Positions 6,610 to 7,461 of a stretch of 7,461 bases of DNA are shown piece after piece. This stretch comes from an uncultured Bifidobacterium sp. (GTDB taxonomy: Bacteria > Actinomycetota > Actinomycetes > Actinomycetales > Bifidobacteriaceae), in NCBI GenBank assembly GCA_937876495.1, contig CALEGL010000074.1, positions 1-7,461 of the forward strand, given 5' to 3'. The notes beneath the pieces are model-generated. The model did not search any database. It was not told where the DNA came from and was given only the letters and a program-made list of their open reading frames with translations. The position numbers and the translations under genes were made by a program. The first letter of the stretch is position 1. Every line of letters begins with the position of its first letter.

Positions 6610-6640
6610 TCCCTCTCTGCACAGGGAGACGGTGTTCCCT
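6610..6640 (-). promoter_or_regulatory. Competing short hairpins over the transporter ribosome binding site
   Basis: In the minus-strand leader, AGGGA (6640-6636), UCCCU (6627-6623) and AGGGA (6614-6610) follow one another at 13-nt intervals. The last AGGGA is part of the Shine-Dalgarno. The middle block can pair with either outer block, so two mutually exclusive 5-bp hairpins, one masking the Shine-Dalgarno, are possible. The stems are short and this could be chance. Confidence 0.3.
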
Positions 6641-6698
6641 CGCCACGATGGTGGTGCGGTCCGGGACTGGTGTCCGGTTTTCTTCCCTCTGCAGGCGA

Positions 6699-6749
6699 AA
6701 GATAACACGAATCCTGTTCGTTTCGAAATATCTTTCCGTGAAAAACGGA
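6699..6749 (-). promoter_or_regulatory. Candidate promoter and operators for the MFS transporter gene
   Basis: This is an AT-richer patch. On the minus strand TATCTT (6704-6699) could be a -10, with TTCGAA (6727-6722) as a weak -35 at 17 bp. An inverted repeat ACGAA-5-TTCGT (6707-6721) sits exactly between them, where a bound protein would block RNA polymerase. Next to it are the palindrome TTTCGAAA (6721-6728) and a second 5-5-5 inverted repeat TCCGT-GAAAA-ACGGA (6735-6749). The leader to the ATG would be about 85-90 nt. No regulator is identified. Confidence 0.4.
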
Positions 6750-6849
6750 GGAATGCGGACGAATGTGAGAAAGCTCATAGCTGGGGAGATGAGAGTGGAA
6801 TCGGCTTTATATCGCGTACTCCGGAGGTATTGGAGCGTTGGGTTCGGGG

Positions 6850-6893
6850 TTCTGGTATTGTGCGTGATATCTATAACCACAACGGCGAGGGGG
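6850..6893 (+). promoter_or_regulatory. Candidate promoter and Shine-Dalgarno of the 53-residue protein gene
   Basis: TATAAC (6872-6877) is a plausible -10; TTCTGG (6850-6855), 16 bp upstream, is a weak -35. GAGGGGG (6887-6893) lies 8 nt before the ATG at 6902 and is a good Shine-Dalgarno. The transcript leader would be only about 18 nt. Confidence 0.45.
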
Positions 6894-6901
6894 TGGTGAG
6901 G

Positions 6902-7063
6902 ATGGGTAAATTTACCATCATCATCGGGGCTATCGGTCTGGCCTTCGGGGCGGTGAGTCTGGCTTTGTCGTTCTTCACCCAGGTTCCCGCCGGCATATGC
7001 GGGCTTATCGCGGGGGTCATCGCTCTCGTCGTCGGCCTGATCGGCACGCACCCCGACGAGTAA
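6902..7063 (+). CDS. Small membrane protein with two predicted spans, 53 aa, function unknown
   Basis: I do not recognise a named family. The ATG at 6902 has GAGGGGG 8 nt upstream; tandem GTG codons at 6893 and 6896 are in-frame alternatives. The chain is almost wholly hydrophobic: a first span at about residues 4-25, a short turn with FTQVP, and a second span at about residues 30-48, ending in THPDE. Both spans are rich in Gly and Ala, with Gly at 9, 12 and 16 in the first and at 31, 34, 38, 45 and 48 in the second, allowing close helix packing. A basic N-terminus (MGK) and acidic C-terminus suggest a membrane hairpin. It is divergent from the MFS gene, about 295 bp away. A good ribosome binding site and membrane-like composition argue that it is real. 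Confidence 0.65.
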   Translation: MGKFTIIIGAIGLAFGAVSLALSFFTQVPAGICGLIAGVIALVVGLIGTHPDE

Positions 7064-7112
7064 CGGCGATTGCGCGCGCCTCCGTGACACCGCCCTTCTG
7101 CTCGCCGCGCGA

Positions 7113-7149
7113 ACGGACCAGTGAGGCCCTCCCGCTTCGTCCGGTCCGT
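7113..7149. terminator. Weak inverted repeat after the small membrane protein gene
   Basis: ACGGACC (7113-7119) and GGTCCGT (7143-7149) form a perfect 7-bp stem with a 23-nt loop, 50 nt after the stop at 7063, and have no U-tract. A second pair, AACCAT (7204-7209) and ATGGTT (7241-7246), lies at the end of the leftward gene. The gap 7064-7244 separates convergent genes and contains no open frame I would support. Confidence 0.35.
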
Positions 7150-7244
7150 CGCGTCTGGTCAGTTTCGGCCTCGGCCACCCTTCTGTTCGCGAAGCCCGCG
7201 CTCAACCATGTCCATGCCCTCCGGTCAGGCCTTTCCCTCGATGG

Positions 7245-7397
7245 TTATCCGGCTGCTCCCGATGACGCGCAGGCGGACACGTGGCTCTCGGTCCCGGAGG
7301 CGGCCAGATCGGTGAGACGGCGAGCAAGATCGGCAAGCGCCTCCGGCATTATCGTGTAGTAGACCCACTTCTGCCCCTTATCCACATCTCCTGGCGC
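7245..7397 (-). CDS. ArsR/SmtB-type transcriptional regulator, C-terminal fragment (5' end lost to adapter/contig end)
   Basis: On the minus strand the frame ends at TAA (7247-7245). It reads back through DKGQKWVYYTIMPEALADLA to about 7397, giving about 50 residues. The block KWVYYTIMPEAL resembles the end of the winged helix in ArsR-family repressors (typically RWVYYxLNPEAL), followed by the last dimerisation helix (LADLARRLTDLA). ArsR proteins repress metal- or stress-response operons. The tail SHVSACASSGAAG contains one cysteine, but no metal site can be judged from a fragment. The helix-turn-helix is missing because the sequence turns into sequencing adapter: in-frame TAG at 7404-7406 lies in adapter. 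Residues encoded between 7371 and 7397 (APGDVDKGQ) may be adapter-derived. The family call is moderate. Confidence 0.55.
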   Translation of the reverse strand, partial: APGDVDKGQKWVYYTIMPEALADLARRLTDLAASGTESHVSACASSGAAG

Positions 7398-7436
7398 ACG
7401 AGACTAAGGCGAATCTCGTATGCCGTCTTCTGCTTG
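7371..7436. other. Illumina/Nextera adapter sequence at contig end (artefact)
   Basis: Positions 7413-7436 are the complement of the full 24-nt Illumina P7 sequence with no mismatch. Positions 7405-7412 read TAAGGCGA, the Nextera N701 index. Positions 7397-7404 read CACGAGAC, the start of the Nextera read-2 adapter complement. Inward, 7371-7396 resembles the rest of that adapter, including the 19-bp Tn5 mosaic end, but with 6 mismatches (28 of 34 identical over 7371-7404). The order P7, index, transposon adapter is exactly that of a library molecule. The last 25 bases (7437-7461) lie beyond P7 and have no identifiable origin, so they should not be trusted. Confidence 0.97.
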
Positions 7437-7461
7437 ACACATCCAACAGCATTAACCACCT

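Noticed and set aside
4858..6705. Plus-strand open frame of 615 codons across glyA and the transporter gene
   Set aside because: It runs antisense to two well-identified genes and across their intergenic terminator; its His/Glu/Gly-rich composition is the typical artefact of the complementary strand.
6753..6899. 48-codon open frame (starting MRTNVRKL) just upstream of the 53-residue gene
   Set aside because: Its GGAGGA abuts the ATG with no usable spacing, it lies over the proposed promoters, and no family is recognised. The stop 2 bp before the next ATG made coupling conceivable, but the downstream gene has its own Shine-Dalgarno.
5192..7090. Minus-strand open frame of 632 codons spanning the transporter gene and its upstream region
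   Set aside because: Out-of-frame shadow of the transporter with Arg/His-rich composition; it also crosses the promoter region and the opposite-strand small gene.
7398..7461. Open frame at the right end and a TTGACA-like hexamer near 7433
   Set aside because: Both fall in Illumina adapter sequence or in the unexplained bases beyond it.
1..7461. CRISPR array, tRNA or rRNA gene, insertion sequence, prophage or defence system
   Set aside because: No regularly spaced repeats with unique spacers, no cloverleaf with CCA-type end, no transposase, integrase or toxin-antitoxin-like pair was found on either strand.

Overview
The window is GC-rich, with tightly packed genes that have actinobacterial signatures: a DUF2342/zincin-like protein, a secreted Lon-type (S16) protease, a DUF3052 protein, start codons apparently used without a leader, and GC hairpins lacking a U-tract. 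The GlyA protein and the gene content suggest a member of the Bifidobacteriaceae. This is inferred from remembered family sequences, not from a search.

Layout. 1-120 (+): last 39 codons of a UvrD/PcrA-type helicase. 117-1766 (-): a DUF2342 'zinc-dependent metalloprotease' family protein, convergent with the helicase; the two stop codons share one CTAG. 1767-2065: divergent intergenic region with a perfect 26-bp palindrome near its midpoint. 2066-2974 (+): membrane-anchored S16 (YlbL-like) protease with no PDZ domain. 3125-3562 (+): DUF3052 protein. 3651-3690: GC hairpin between convergent genes. 3741-5108 (-): serine hydroxymethyltransferase glyA. 5271-5326: strong hairpin after the next gene. 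5338-6606 (-): OFA-family MFS transporter. 6607-6901: AT-richer divergent promoter region with several inverted repeats. 6902-7063 (+): 53-residue double-membrane-span protein. 7245 to about 7397 (-): C-terminal end of an apparent ArsR-type regulator, running into the end of the contig.

The right end is not natural DNA. Positions 7405-7436 match the complement of the Illumina P7 sequence with the Nextera N701 index, and 7371-7404 resembles the Nextera transposon adapter at 28 of 34 positions. Sequence from about 7397 onward, and possibly from 7371, should be removed or re-examined.

Gene relationships. The order helicase / DUF2342 protein / S16 protease recalls the mycobacterial uvrD2-Rv3195-Rv3194c neighbourhood, so it is probably an old actinobacterial block. 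Two points inside it merit attention: the zincin-like protein has QEAAH where an HExxH zinc site would be, and the protease lacks the PDZ domain its family normally has. The rest is ordinary housekeeping (one-carbon metabolism) and transport. I see no CRISPR array, insertion sequence, prophage or defence island, and no convincing new multi-gene system.
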